The notes: generated from the letters alone by a model not told the origin. Positions 25,601 to 34,278 are shown, numbered from the stretch's first letter. The stretch is 64,000 nt of DNA from Stigonema ocellatum SAG 48.90 = DSM 106950 (GCA_016903675.1 JADQBA010000001.1:124001-188000), one strand, 5' to 3'. Program-made: numbers and translations.

Positions 25601-26147
25601 TTTCAATTTCCCTCTGCTCCTCATGAGAAGCCTCATAGATTTCTTCGCCATCACCCCGACGAACCAAAACTGTATGAGGCGAAAATTCCTTTTTAGGAGT
25701 CTTCAATTGCTTGGATAGCCTGTGTAAATAAGGACTTGGAGGAATCGATATCACCAAGATCTGCTTGCCCTCCAATTGGATTATCTCACAGTGAAGATCC
25801 GGAAGACGGGGTTGGCAGTAAGCATTAACCTTTTCATATATTTCCTTACGGCTTAGCGTTACGTTTCCTACATCCCGCAAGTTTGGCGTGCAGTCTGGCT
25901 TCAACTTATCATCAGCACCAATAATGAGATAAGCTGTTTCCCCAGCCGTCCCAATATTTCCATTGGTCAATGCCAAAATATCTTTGACAAACTCTGCCCA
26001 TTGCTGTTCTTTGAGATCAGCCCACTTCTGAACTTCAGCAGGAACAGTCGGTTTTGGCTCGTAAATTTTGTATAGTTCAATTTTGAAATCAAGCTTGACA
26101 GTCTCACGCGGTTGGTTAACTAATTGTTGAAGTTTTTCGCTGTTCAT
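22608..26147 (-). CDS. Schlafen/AlbA_2 - RecG-like ATPase - Argonaute (MID-PIWI) fusion protein
   Basis: The 1179 residues contain three modules. Residues about 9-190 are a Schlafen AlbA_2 domain (ETVKLDFKIEL, FVKDILALTNG, AYLIIGADD, VLVRRGDGEEIYEAS). Residues about 240-490 are the RecG-like/HATPase_c_4 module (EYPQIAVDEAIVNAVTHRDY, NAGRI, TPRNPKLIEWL). Residues about 505-1179 are an Argonaute half: an N/L-like region, a MID domain with Tyr890-Lys893, Gln904 and Lys928 in the pattern that binds the guide 5' phosphate (SPYYQIKRF, GIPCQMVDTPTL, ALNIIAKCGVTPW), and a PIWI domain starting DADFFVGLSY. The expected catalytic Asp positions read Ser950 (VGLSY for IGIDV) and Ser1018 (YFHYSAK), so slicing is unlikely. 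Known inactive Argonautes switch on an attached effector after guide-directed recognition; here the effector would be the N-terminal half. Start ATG 26147 lacks a strong ribosome-binding site. It is divergent from the SNF2 helicase gene. Confidence 0.8.
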   Translation of the reverse strand: MNSEKLQQLVNQPRETVKLDFKIELYKIYEPKPTVPAEVQKWADLKEQQWAEFVKDILALTNGNIGTAGETAYLIIGADDKLKPDCTPNLRDVGNVTLSRKEIYEKVNAYCQPRLPDLHCEIIQLEGKQILVISIPPSPYLHRLSKQLKTPKKEFSPHTVLVRRGDGEEIYEASHEEQREIEKEKQAVSAARTDAKHNKNISPSSVISSGAFGRNQELEQLRQSLQQYQKIIDREQAYCCPYKPEDLDRGALEAFRQFDSEDAISELTDDELLYNAGALDKDDSGNYFFTKVGFLFFAANPQRILPWSYIRLLRFATNFGDERGLPTFERNFTGSITKQIRDIRTFFQESGFFKTYSKRNPAGGGFIDDPEYPQIAVDEAIVNAVTHRDYEITFPIECEYYKDTFVVRNAGRIIQRDGDVPDHFSLDNTVLVSTPRNPKLIEWLKHMKDQRGKAFVRAISEGTKRMYKEMVNLELPPPDYRVTATQTQVTLFSRAAEREAALQANAVVKVTEFANLFPVTFVLTEEKKSNNEYLRQFERSIMSSLKDALVGHGWYIDGFKFGRLTVHRQKSHLPLPEEVNKFVWFCPAYEFQLRRYWGKYYLCVDYTLQVKNICSLATLLSLLKTSELVDKLAVAQWNGWQMGRITSVNSEWSHVYLFDFDKEEQIASTKVIPSLPKTLIQKILRARNIYFDLPQAIKKHSHALEPNAARTRAEKTQAVAGELVQTIFPLLVDGVKIGLQGTPTALSGQGTFGTGLIVRTLPEPSVEFNQGRASKDIRDGITRFGAFDYSPKTIEIVPLCTSDLRTNMVSLIERLKIGKYKYRGSERTFSTRFTYNSIITIPTIELALGECKRLLNEHSDWIGNERLNRLFLVHTPEQGYASDDETSPYYQIKRFLLENGIPCQMVDTPTLLNPDWKDLNLALNIIAKCGVTPWVLPDALPDADFFVGLSYTQSRRQGSQRLMGYANVFNNYGRWEFYSGNTETFAYDERTKYFKALIQQTLERLNLQETPHIYFHYSAKFSREDREAILEAARSVRPKGTYSFIWINTHHNVRLYDSRVETDGSLSRGSYIITSPNQIYLSTTGYNLYRKVLGTPQVLEINAWTGYPENAPNSPPDLKALAVQILSLTKLNLASTDSLCAEPITTKYAGNIAYLTDAFLRQGSIFSLHKVLEKTPWFI

Positions 26148-26693
26148 AAGCCGTGTCTGAGTTAAGCGATCGCTGCCTACTTGTCAAATGAATTATTGTT
26201 AAATATTACACTGCCACTGAATTCGTCGAAATTCTGCCACAGCTTACTTTTGAAGATGCAATACCTGATAAATACTGTAATATAATGTCTTGTTACCAAA
26301 GCTGAAATACTTATCTTAGTAGTGATAACCGTAATCAAAGGTAGGAATTGCAACTTTATTTAGGATTTTTGAGGCAAGAGAAGGTCTTTGTAAACTTTTT
26401 TTAAGTGCAATATCTTTCTTTATCCTCTCAGTTAATGCACTCTCTGCCACTCCTCTGGTGTTAACTAATTTGTGGCATTTGGCTGACGAACCACCATTAA
26501 GACCTTTAGCACAGGGTCTTGCTTTAAGTATTAGGGGTAAATGAGCAGTCGAGTAGAAACACTTGGAAGTCGCGTGTCTGGGGTCTAGCCGGGAGGTAGA
26601 CCCCTATTCAACGTACAGCCAGAATTTTATTGATTATAATGTATAAATATTTACGATAAATTTTATTTGACAAGGGAGCAACTACTCCTCATC
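26148..26693. promoter_or_regulatory. Divergent intergenic region of the Argonaute fusion and the SNF2 helicase
   Basis: This 545-bp AT-rich region has no gene. It must hold the promoters of both divergent genes. A strong hairpin at 26580-26604 (GGGGTCTA / TAGACCCC around GCCGGGAGG) lies about 90 bp before the helicase start. It is not followed by T residues, so it is not a plain terminator. Its loop contains a GGGAGG that resembles a ribosome-binding site. Confidence 0.4.
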
Positions 26694-29600
26694 ATGGCTC
26701 AACTTGAAGAACTGATTCGTGGCGTTAAGGTTAGAGGCATTTTGCCGAATGGACTGGTCAGGTTGGTCGAGGTGACAAGGTCTGGTTCAGATGCTGTGAC
26801 GGTCATATATAGAGAAGATAATAGCGATCGCGTGGGGAGTTGCCTACTGTATCGCTGGGATGAGCCAAGGTTAGAAATTGTCAGACAGGCATCTCGTTGG
26901 CGGTTCGATGCAGACGGAGCTTTATTTCGCTTAGTATCAGAAGCACAGCGCATCCGTCTTGCCCATCTCTTCGACCCATTTCTGGCAATTCATACATCTC
27001 AAGTAGAGCCATATCCTCACCAAATTACAGCTGTGTACCAAGAAATGCTGCCCCGCCAGCCGTTACGTTTCTTACTAGCTGATGACCCAGGAGCAGGTAA
27101 GACAATTATGGCAGGCTTGCTGATTAAAGAATTGATAGTTCGAGGAGATTTACAGCGTTGTCTAATTGTCGTACCTGGTAATTTAGTTGAGCAATGGCAG
27201 CAAGAATTATACGAAAAATTTCAACTAAATTTTGACGTACTGACAACTGAACACATCAAAACAGCTAAAAATAATAACGTTTTTGAAAAAATGCCTTTCC
27301 TGATTGCCAGGGTAGACAAATTAAAACGGGATAAATCAAAAGAGGATAAACTGCTTCAACAAAATTTGAAGGAAACTGACTGGGATTTAATTATTTGTGA
27401 TGAATCTCACAAAATGTCCGCTTCCTTTTCTGGAAATGAGGTAAAGCCAACCAAACGCTACAAGCTTGGACAATTACTATCGAGTGTCACTAGGCATTTT
27501 CTATTAATGACGGCTACACCTCATAACGGTAAAAAGCCAGAGTTTCAACTGTTTATGGCACTGTTGGATCGGGATCGCTTTGAGGGAAAGTTCCGCAATG
27601 GCTTTGACGCTACCGACACTTCTGACATGATGCGTCGCGTAGTCAAAGAAGATTTGGTGAAGTTAGATGGTACACCTCTACTCCCAGAACGCAAAGCTTA
27701 TTCTGTAACCTATCCGCTCTCAGATTTAGAATATCGTCTTTATCAAGAAGTAACAAATTATGTTCAGCAAGAATTTAACCGTGCAGAAACTCTCGAGGAT
27801 GGACGCAAGCGGAGTATTGGTTTTGCCCTAACAATTTTGCAAAGAAGGTTAGCATCTTCTCCCGGTGCTATTCACCAGTCATTGCGTCGCCGCCGAGACC
27901 GACTTGAAGAAAAACTACGTCAAAAAGAAGAGATAAGTAAAACTAGAAATTGCCCCGATTGGGATGATTTAGAAGATTTACCAAATCGTGAATTAGAACA
28001 ACTAGAAGATGAGTTTGTAGATAGAGCTACATCTGCTCGAAATATTACAGAACTTCAACAAGAGATATACATTTTACAGCAATTAGAATTGCTAGCACAG
28101 CAAGTACTAGATAGCGGGATAGATAAAAAACGAGAGGAACTTTCAAAGTTACTGCAAAATCATCCAGAAATGTTTAACTCTCACGGGGAAAGACGAAAAA
28201 TAATTGTTTTTACCGAACACAGAGACACATTAAATTATTTAGTCTACCGCTTGCAAAGAATGATAGGTGCAGAAGCAGTGGTGACAATTCATGGAAAGAT
28301 CAATCAAGAGCAGCGTCGCCAAACACAGAAGATATTTAATGAAAAGCCGACAGTACAAATTCTGGTAGCTACGGATGCAGCAGGGGAAGGTATAAACCTT
28401 CAGGAATCTTGCCATTTGATGGTTAACTATGACTTACCTTGGAATCCCAATCGTATAGAACAAAGATTTGGTCGCATTCACCGAATTGGGCAAACAGAAG
28501 TTTGTCATCTTTGGAATTTAGTAGCAGAGGAAACACGAGAAGGAGATGTTTACCTAACATTACTGGAAAAATTAGAAGAAGCACGAAAAGCTTTGGGAGG
28601 TAAAGTATTTGATATTTTGGGAGAGGCTATAAATGGGGAAGAACTAAAAGATTTGTTGATTGATGCTATCCGTTATGGTGAACGTCCAGATGTACAAGCG
28701 CGACTAGAACAAGTGATTGAGGATAAATTTAATCTTCAACGGCTTCAGGAATTATTGCAAGAACGCTCATTAACCCATGACTCATTCGATATTTCTAAAA
28801 TTCGTCAAATCTATGAAGATATAGAAAAGGCTGAAGCTCATAAAATACTACCATATTATACTTCTGAATTCTTCCTCGAAGCATTTCTAAGACTAGGTGG
28901 AAGATTACAAAAAGAGGAATCAGGACGTTATCAAATTACTTTTATTCCAGTTAATTTACGTAATAGATTAAGGAAAGATTACAATCGTATTTGTTTTACC
29001 AAAACACAAATTCAGTTAAGAGGGAAACCTACATCTGAGTTTATCTATCCTGGTCATCCACTGTTAGATGCAACAATTGATTTAACTTTAGAACCTCTTC
29101 GCGATATCCTCAAACAAGGAAGCATCCTAGTAGATGAAAATGATCCAGGTGATCAAGTCCGTATTTTAGTTTATCTAGAACACGCAATTAGAGATGCACG
29201 TCAAGATGCTGCTGGTAGATTAGTATCTATGCAGATGCTATATGTGGAGATTGATGCACAAGGTAAACCACACAGTGCTGGTTATGCTCCTTATCTTGAC
29301 TATCGTCCCTTACAGGAATCGGAAACACCATTAATTTCGCAAATAATCATGGAGGGTTCCTCAATCTTACAAAGAGGAATTGAAGAACAAGCACAGACGT
29401 ATGCAATATCTTACTTAGGTCGTCAACATTACCAAGAAGTACAACAGCGACGGGTGGAGAGGATTACTAAAACCATAAATGCTGTTCAACTTCGCCTAAC
29501 TACAGAAATTAACTTTTGGGAAGATAAAGCCGAAAAATCGAAGCTACAGGAACAAGCAGGAAAGGTGAATGCTAGACTTAATTATGATAACGCTAAACGC

Positions 29601-30161
29601 AGAGTACATGAACTTCAAGGACGATTGCAAAAACGGTTACAAGAGTTAAAGGAAGAGCGTCAATTATTACCTCAACAGCCTGTTGTAACTGGTGGAGCTT
29701 TGATTGTACCAAGCGGTTTAATTCAACGCCTTCAAGGTGATAATCAAACTAATTTTATCGACTTAGTTAGAGAGGAAGATTGTGTAAAGAAACTGGCTAT
29801 CTCCGCAGTGATGGCTGCTGAAGTAAGACAGGGATTTGAGCCTAAAGACGTGAGTGCAGAAAGATTTGGATATGATATAGAATCGCGTATTCCTAATACT
29901 GGTAAGCTGCGTTTTCTTAAGATAAAAACTCGGAATTATCGTACCAACAGCTTGACTGTTACTAAGAATGAAATTATTACGGCATTGAATAAGCCAGACA
30001 GCTTTATATTAGCTTTGGTGGATGGACCTGAATCTATACATAACATTAAGAATCGCTGCATGATTCGTTATGTAATGCGTCCTTTTCATTGTTATCCGGA
30101 TGCAGTGGTAAGTGCCAAATTAGATTGGCAAGAAATATGGCGTTTAGGGAAAGAGATGTAG
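26694..30161 (+). CDS. SNF2-family helicase with C-terminal DUF3883 domain
   Basis: The product is about 1155 residues from ATG 26694, where relatives also begin (MAQLEELIRGVKVRG); a TTG at 26667 extends the frame without a better ribosome-binding site. An N-terminal domain (to residue 110) precedes the SNF2 motor: motif I DDPGAGKT at 130-137, DESH at 236-239, LLMTATPHNG, then the helicase C lobe with IIVFTEHRDTLNYL, VATDAAGEGINLQ and EQRFGRIHRIGQ. The last about 100 residues (DVSAERFGYDIESR, LTVTKNEIITAL) are a DUF3883 domain, related to restriction-endonuclease-like folds. Such helicases occur in phage-defence islands (DrmD of DISARM is similar) and also alone. The rest of DISARM is not here. 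Confidence 0.88.
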   Translation: MAQLEELIRGVKVRGILPNGLVRLVEVTRSGSDAVTVIYREDNSDRVGSCLLYRWDEPRLEIVRQASRWRFDADGALFRLVSEAQRIRLAHLFDPFLAIHTSQVEPYPHQITAVYQEMLPRQPLRFLLADDPGAGKTIMAGLLIKELIVRGDLQRCLIVVPGNLVEQWQQELYEKFQLNFDVLTTEHIKTAKNNNVFEKMPFLIARVDKLKRDKSKEDKLLQQNLKETDWDLIICDESHKMSASFSGNEVKPTKRYKLGQLLSSVTRHFLLMTATPHNGKKPEFQLFMALLDRDRFEGKFRNGFDATDTSDMMRRVVKEDLVKLDGTPLLPERKAYSVTYPLSDLEYRLYQEVTNYVQQEFNRAETLEDGRKRSIGFALTILQRRLASSPGAIHQSLRRRRDRLEEKLRQKEEISKTRNCPDWDDLEDLPNRELEQLEDEFVDRATSARNITELQQEIYILQQLELLAQQVLDSGIDKKREELSKLLQNHPEMFNSHGERRKIIVFTEHRDTLNYLVYRLQRMIGAEAVVTIHGKINQEQRRQTQKIFNEKPTVQILVATDAAGEGINLQESCHLMVNYDLPWNPNRIEQRFGRIHRIGQTEVCHLWNLVAEETREGDVYLTLLEKLEEARKALGGKVFDILGEAINGEELKDLLIDAIRYGERPDVQARLEQVIEDKFNLQRLQELLQERSLTHDSFDISKIRQIYEDIEKAEAHKILPYYTSEFFLEAFLRLGGRLQKEESGRYQITFIPVNLRNRLRKDYNRICFTKTQIQLRGKPTSEFIYPGHPLLDATIDLTLEPLRDILKQGSILVDENDPGDQVRILVYLEHAIRDARQDAAGRLVSMQMLYVEIDAQGKPHSAGYAPYLDYRPLQESETPLISQIIMEGSSILQRGIEEQAQTYAISYLGRQHYQEVQQRRVERITKTINAVQLRLTTEINFWEDKAEKSKLQEQAGKVNARLNYDNAKRRVHELQGRLQKRLQELKEERQLLPQQPVVTGGALIVPSGLIQRLQGDNQTNFIDLVREEDCVKKLAISAVMAAEVRQGFEPKDVSAERFGYDIESRIPNTGKLRFLKIKTRNYRTNSLTVTKNEIITALNKPDSFILALVDGPESIHNIKNRCMIRYVMRPFHCYPDAVVSAKLDWQEIWRLGKEM

Positions 30162-30230
30162 ATTAAATACAAAATAAAGGAAACAACTGACTTGGCTAAA
30201 TCTAAAATTATCTTGATTTTATTTATGAAG

Positions 30231-31970
30231 CTATCTTAACTTAAGGCTAGCCAATTTTACGCCAAGTTTTGCAGCTTCCTGAAAGTCATTAATCGCTTTA
30301 CTTTTAACTCCCAGGTTTTCGTAGACAACACCCCGATAATAATAGGCAATATCATAGTCAGGTTTGAGAGACAGAGCTTTGTTGTAGTGTTTAAGTGCTT
30401 CCTGATAATTCCCTTGTCTGGCACAGATACGACCGTTTTTGCAACAGATAATGGCTTGGTTCTCTGGTTGCAAAGAGGACTGATTCCCTTGGAAAGTTTT
30501 GGCTGATGCAGATAACTGATTAATAGCTTTTGCAAGGATTTTTTTAGCATTGCTCTTCGTTATCCAACTAAATTGAGCAGGATTTTGTAATACAATTTGA
30601 GGGAAAAACTTATTTTTACTGCTTTGATAATTTTCAATTAAACCAGTAATTTTAATATATTTACCTTCATAAGAATTCAACTTGTTAATATTAAGTTTAT
30701 TGGCTTTAGATAATTTAGATAAACATTCTTGAAATATAACCACTGTAAATGAGCTATACATAAAGTTAATAAATAGCATTTTATTATTACGAGAATGTAT
30801 TTTAAAGACTTGACCAACTACTGTTACTTCTTGCCCCTTTTGCTGAAGCAGTTCTGAAACTTGATCTGAAGATAATATATTAGACTGGAAGTGCTGTGCC
30901 GCCATCGGAGAATTTGATTGCGGTGCAGAAATAGACTGTGGTTGTGGTATAGCATTACCTGGAAAAGCATCAAACTTGATGTTGCTTGCCCGTTCGCACC
31001 AATAGCACTTACCGTAACTTTGACTATATTGGTGACTATCTACTAAATTGCAAGCTATTAATTGATTCCGTGCAGATTCCAGAGCATTTTTCCATTCTTG
31101 AGCAGTTGGTCGTAAATGAGGCTGTGTATGTCCATCGTTAAAGCATCTAAGGAAGCATCGTTGAATCTCTGGATGAACAATATTCAGGGGAATTGTGCGT
31201 GGACTTGGCTCAATCAAGCTATTTAGGCTATACGGCCAGAAGCCACTGCGAACTAATTCTGTAGGTTCTGGTGAGTCTCCTGTACCTATCCACTGTCCCT
31301 GAAATGGGTGGTTTCCAAATAGCAATAGATAAATAATAACTGCCAGCCTGAAGCGGTCATGAACTTCGGTTTGTTCTACAGTGGAGAAATCTTGCCCTAG
31401 TAATTCAACTGGTGTAAAACCTTCAGAACCAACTAAACAGTGATACACATGGCTGTTATTGGGATGGCGAACCTGAAAAGAATCAGTATCAATAATAGAA
31501 GGTAATGCACGATTATTAACTAGAATATTCTGTGATTTAATATCACCTAAAACATAACCAGAAACATGAATCACCTGAATAATTGAGGCAATATTTTGAC
31601 AAACTGTATGCAAAAAAGTCCAATCTATTTCAAGCTTTAACTTTTGTCGTTGCAGTGAGTTATAGATATTAATAAGTTCTACACTGCCAGTGATTTCTGG
31701 CATTAAAAAACCAAGCACACAACCATTACTGTCTTTAAGTAGGGACTTAGGCCAAGCAAATGAAATATGGGGAATGTGATAATTTGGGTCTAGCGGTGGG
31801 TGTGCCACCATCACTTTTAATTTTTCAACCCGTTCCTGGTCTAGAGAATGGTAAACTTTAGCCAAATAGCCATTTTGATTAGTGTACCAAACAGTACCTT
31901 CGCCGCTAATGGCTATTTGAATCGTTAGGGTTATTTGTTCGCCCGTACTGCCACAAAAAAGAATATTCAT
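30231..31970 (-). CDS. Protein kinase of a TerY-P triad, with OB-fold and TPR domains
   Basis: The 579 residues begin with a eukaryotic-type kinase fold: glycine loop GEG 23-25, Lys38 in AKVY, catalytic Asp143 and Asn148 in LGDIKSQN, and DTD 161-163 in place of DFG. A CYWC knuckle at 322-325 follows. Residues about 379-466 look like an OB-fold (GQEVTVVGQVFKI, GKYIKITGLIENYQ), and about 508-575 hold TPR helices (GNYQEALKHYNKALSLKPDY). This is the kinase of the VWA-phosphatase-kinase triads described in Ter stress systems; the OB-fold suggests contact with nucleic acid. It is the last gene of an operon, six bases after the PP2C gene, and converges with the helicase gene. Confidence 0.83.
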   Translation of the reverse strand: MNILFCGSTGEQITLTIQIAISGEGTVWYTNQNGYLAKVYHSLDQERVEKLKVMVAHPPLDPNYHIPHISFAWPKSLLKDSNGCVLGFLMPEITGSVELINIYNSLQRQKLKLEIDWTFLHTVCQNIASIIQVIHVSGYVLGDIKSQNILVNNRALPSIIDTDSFQVRHPNNSHVYHCLVGSEGFTPVELLGQDFSTVEQTEVHDRFRLAVIIYLLLFGNHPFQGQWIGTGDSPEPTELVRSGFWPYSLNSLIEPSPRTIPLNIVHPEIQRCFLRCFNDGHTQPHLRPTAQEWKNALESARNQLIACNLVDSHQYSQSYGKCYWCERASNIKFDAFPGNAIPQPQSISAPQSNSPMAAQHFQSNILSSDQVSELLQQKGQEVTVVGQVFKIHSRNNKMLFINFMYSSFTVVIFQECLSKLSKANKLNINKLNSYEGKYIKITGLIENYQSSKNKFFPQIVLQNPAQFSWITKSNAKKILAKAINQLSASAKTFQGNQSSLQPENQAIICCKNGRICARQGNYQEALKHYNKALSLKPDYDIAYYYRGVVYENLGVKSKAINDFQEAAKLGVKLASLKLR

Positions 31971-31976
31971 GTAATT

Positions 31977-32783
31977 TTACTGGCAGTCGTAAAGGCACAA
32001 AAGTAATGTCTTATCATCATCTGTCTGGGCATTTAATCTGTCAGATTCTAGGAAGTTCATAATATATTCGTCCTCTTTTTCTGGGTTGCTATTTTCCCCA
32101 AGATATTCTTCCAGTGGATGAAAGAAAGGCGGAAAAGGTGTCCAGTCTCTCATTTGAATCGCTACCCTTTCCAGTCCATCTGTTGAGGCGCAAATAAATT
32201 TCTGCTTGCCAGTTAGTACACGCACCTGCATTTCACTTAAGGCATTTGCTGAAGTCACAAAACTTGTCTCGTTGATGAATTCTCCTTTATCTGGAGGAAA
32301 TAGCATTTGATGATTTCCTTCCTGAGAACACACCACTATAAACCCATCCCCAATCTGCATAGCCGCCAGCCAATAGGGTGTGGCAACAAATAGCAGTAGT
32401 GTACAAGCCAAGTCTTGACAGGAATAGCCTCCACCACGAGCCTGCTTTTGTAAAGCAGTAACTACTTTTTTTACTGCTTCAGTAAACATTTCTCTGGCTG
32501 GCTGCTCAGGATGAGGTCTACAGCGTTCTTGCCAATAGGGTTTCACCTTTTGGAACTCCTCAAGGTATGCCAGCGCTGTCTTGACGGACAATTTAGCACC
32601 GATATCAGCGAATTTGGCACTACCAGCCCCGTCCGCAACTGCTCCCACAATTACATTGTTAGAAATACAATAGTCACCGTAATCTTGGCAGGGCATCTGC
32701 TGCTTTTTATGACTGGTTCCTATTGAGGAACGCGCTATTGCTCTCCATCCCACAAAATTTCTCCTGCTCTTAAATACCGACAT
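31977..32783 (-). CDS. PP2C-type protein phosphatase of a TerY-P triad
   Basis: About 268 residues of the PP2C_2 kind: QMPCQDYGDYCIS, VGAVADGAGSAKFADIGAKLSV (metal-binding Asp), DLACTLLLFVATPYWLAAMQIGDGFIVV, ASTDGLERVAI and DDKTLLLCLYD near the end. It should reverse the action of the kinase gene six bases downstream. I start it at ATG 32783 (MSVFKSRRNFVGWRAIARSS), which overlaps the VWA gene by 14 bases; a longer frame reaches 32813. The tight overlap argues for translational coupling in one operon. Confidence 0.83.
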   Translation of the reverse strand: MSVFKSRRNFVGWRAIARSSIGTSHKKQQMPCQDYGDYCISNNVIVGAVADGAGSAKFADIGAKLSVKTALAYLEEFQKVKPYWQERCRPHPEQPAREMFTEAVKKVVTALQKQARGGGYSCQDLACTLLLFVATPYWLAAMQIGDGFIVVCSQEGNHQMLFPPDKGEFINETSFVTSANALSEMQVRVLTGKQKFICASTDGLERVAIQMRDWTPFPPFFHPLEEYLGENSNPEKEDEYIMNFLESDRLNAQTDDDKTLLLCLYDCQ

Positions 32784-33429
32784 TACCCCATCCCACAGGT
32801 GGCAAAGCCACAACTTCTCCCACCTTGCCGCTAGAAACTCGTTTCATTGAGGTACTTAACCAGACGAATAAGGATCTGAAATCTAAGCCATTCAGTAGTA
32901 TGGGTGGGCGCTCGGATGGTGCAATTTGTTGAAGAGTATTGATATCAGCACCCTGTACCGCAACTGCGAAGAAAGACAGTCGGCGATTTGCTTCATTTTC
33001 TCTGGCACGCTGTGCTGCCGACCCCCAATCATCTGTCGGCGCACCATCAGTTATTAGAAATACCCAAGGACGATAATATTGAATGCCATTAGCTTTATAT
33101 GTTTCTTTGCGATCTTCCAACAAATTCAACGCGTACTCAATTCCTGCTCCCATAGGGGTCTGACCACTTGCTTCTAAAGTGGGGGGTGTAAAATTGTCAA
33201 CAGTAACGAAATCTTGAATTAACTGCACTGCTGAGCCAATTGTGACAATGGCAACGTCTACACTTAAAGACGCCTGGGTATCTTTAAGCACGGCTTCCTT
33301 AAAAGCAGCAATTCCGCGATTTAACTCCTGAATTGGTTGACCTGACATGGAGCCAGATGTATCGAGCAAGAGAATTACAGGAACACGATTCTCTGGGTTG
33401 GCGGCGAACTCAGGCAATCCAATAGGCAT
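32770..33429 (-). CDS. TerY-type von Willebrand factor A protein
   Basis: The 219 residues are a VWA domain: PVILLLDTSGSMSG with MIDAS residues Asp23, Ser25 and Ser27, then TPMGAGIEYAL and FLITDGAPTDDW completing the metal site. In TerY-P triads this VWA protein is thought to be the assembly platform or target of the kinase/phosphatase pair. It is the first gene of the three-gene operon. The ATG at 33429 follows TAATCAGGAGTG. The nearest upstream gene is more than 400 bp away. Confidence 0.85.
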   Translation of the reverse strand: MPIGLPEFAANPENRVPVILLLDTSGSMSGQPIQELNRGIAAFKEAVLKDTQASLSVDVAIVTIGSAVQLIQDFVTVDNFTPPTLEASGQTPMGAGIEYALNLLEDRKETYKANGIQYYRPWVFLITDGAPTDDWGSAAQRARENEANRRLSFFAVAVQGADINTLQQIAPSERPPILLNGLDFRSLFVWLSTSMKRVSSGKVGEVVALPPVGWGNVGI

Positions 33430-33870
33430 TTAACACTCCTGATTAAGTTAACTGGTCTGTTTAAGGGGTATTTCTTTTACTATTTATATTTTTCCCTTAA
33501 AAGGCTATTTATTAACAATCATGAATAAGTCGGGTATAGCAGGGTAAGCGCATCTAATTTTGTAGCGTAAAGTACAGACAAGAATGCTGAGACAGCAGCA
33601 CCGGTAAACTGCTTAAATCTGCTCATTTTTTAGAAAAATTGTGATTTTTTAGGGTAAAACACTATTTTATTGGCAATTATTGCTAATAAAGGCTGAACTT
33701 CTTTCTATACTTGCCGTTTTTGCCTATGTTTTAAGCAAAATTGATTCAGTATAACTAGATAAAATTAGCACTTCATTAATTGAGACTACCACCGAATTAT
33801 TACTGATATTTTCTGCAAGGTCTTTTGCTTCCCAGTTTCTGACCAAGTTTGTGTAGGATAGTCCTCTAAA
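33430..33870. promoter_or_regulatory. AT-rich stretch upstream of the triad operon
   Basis: These 440 bp carry no gene I can support on either strand. The right part is the 3' flank of the VapC gene; the left part, before 33429, must contain the operon promoter. No obvious dispersed repeat is present. Confidence 0.35.
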
Positions 33871-34278
33871 CTACAAAAGTTTGACAAACCCCGCTTGCTC
33901 AAAATGGCGGTCGGATGTAAAAGCTAGAGTAATCCCCTCCTGAGTCATTACCACAAAACTGATACAGTCAGTTAGTCCCCAATCTTTGTCTGCACGCTGG
34001 CTGTAAAGCATCCAACCTTCATCCAACAATTTTTGGCTAACTGGAATGATTTGCACACTGTCCAAAAGTTGCAACCTGTTGATGAAAGCAACTGTCTGAC
34101 TGCGACTGTTGGTTGCACACAAAGCATCTGCAACTTCTAACAGTACAAACTCTGTTGTCACCAAAGGCGTTTTCAACCGAAGCAGTTTGTCCATTGCCTG
34201 ATTTGCTTTCAGGTGAAGTGTATCCCTAACATTGAGAAGGGCGATCCAAGCAGCTGTGTCTACAAAAACTTTCGTCAA
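33871..34278 (-). CDS. PIN-domain ribonuclease toxin (VapC-like)
   Basis: The 135-residue protein has the PIN fold: FVDTAAWIALL with Asp7, TEFVLLEVADAL with Glu48, LTDCISFVVM with the third acid, and FTSDRHFEQAGF at the end. VapC toxins cleave RNA, often tRNA, until bound by their antitoxin. It lies five bases after the antitoxin gene, in the usual order, so the pair looks intact. Confidence 0.88.
   Translation of the reverse strand: MTKVFVDTAAWIALLNVRDTLHLKANQAMDKLLRLKTPLVTTEFVLLEVADALCATNSRSQTVAFINRLQLLDSVQIIPVSQKLLDEGWMLYSQRADKDWGLTDCISFVVMTQEGITLAFTSDRHFEQAGFVKLL

Noticed and set aside
26694..30161. Complete DISARM system
   Set aside because: Only the DrmD-like helicase is present; no DrmA, DrmB, DrmC or methylase genes are seen in the window.
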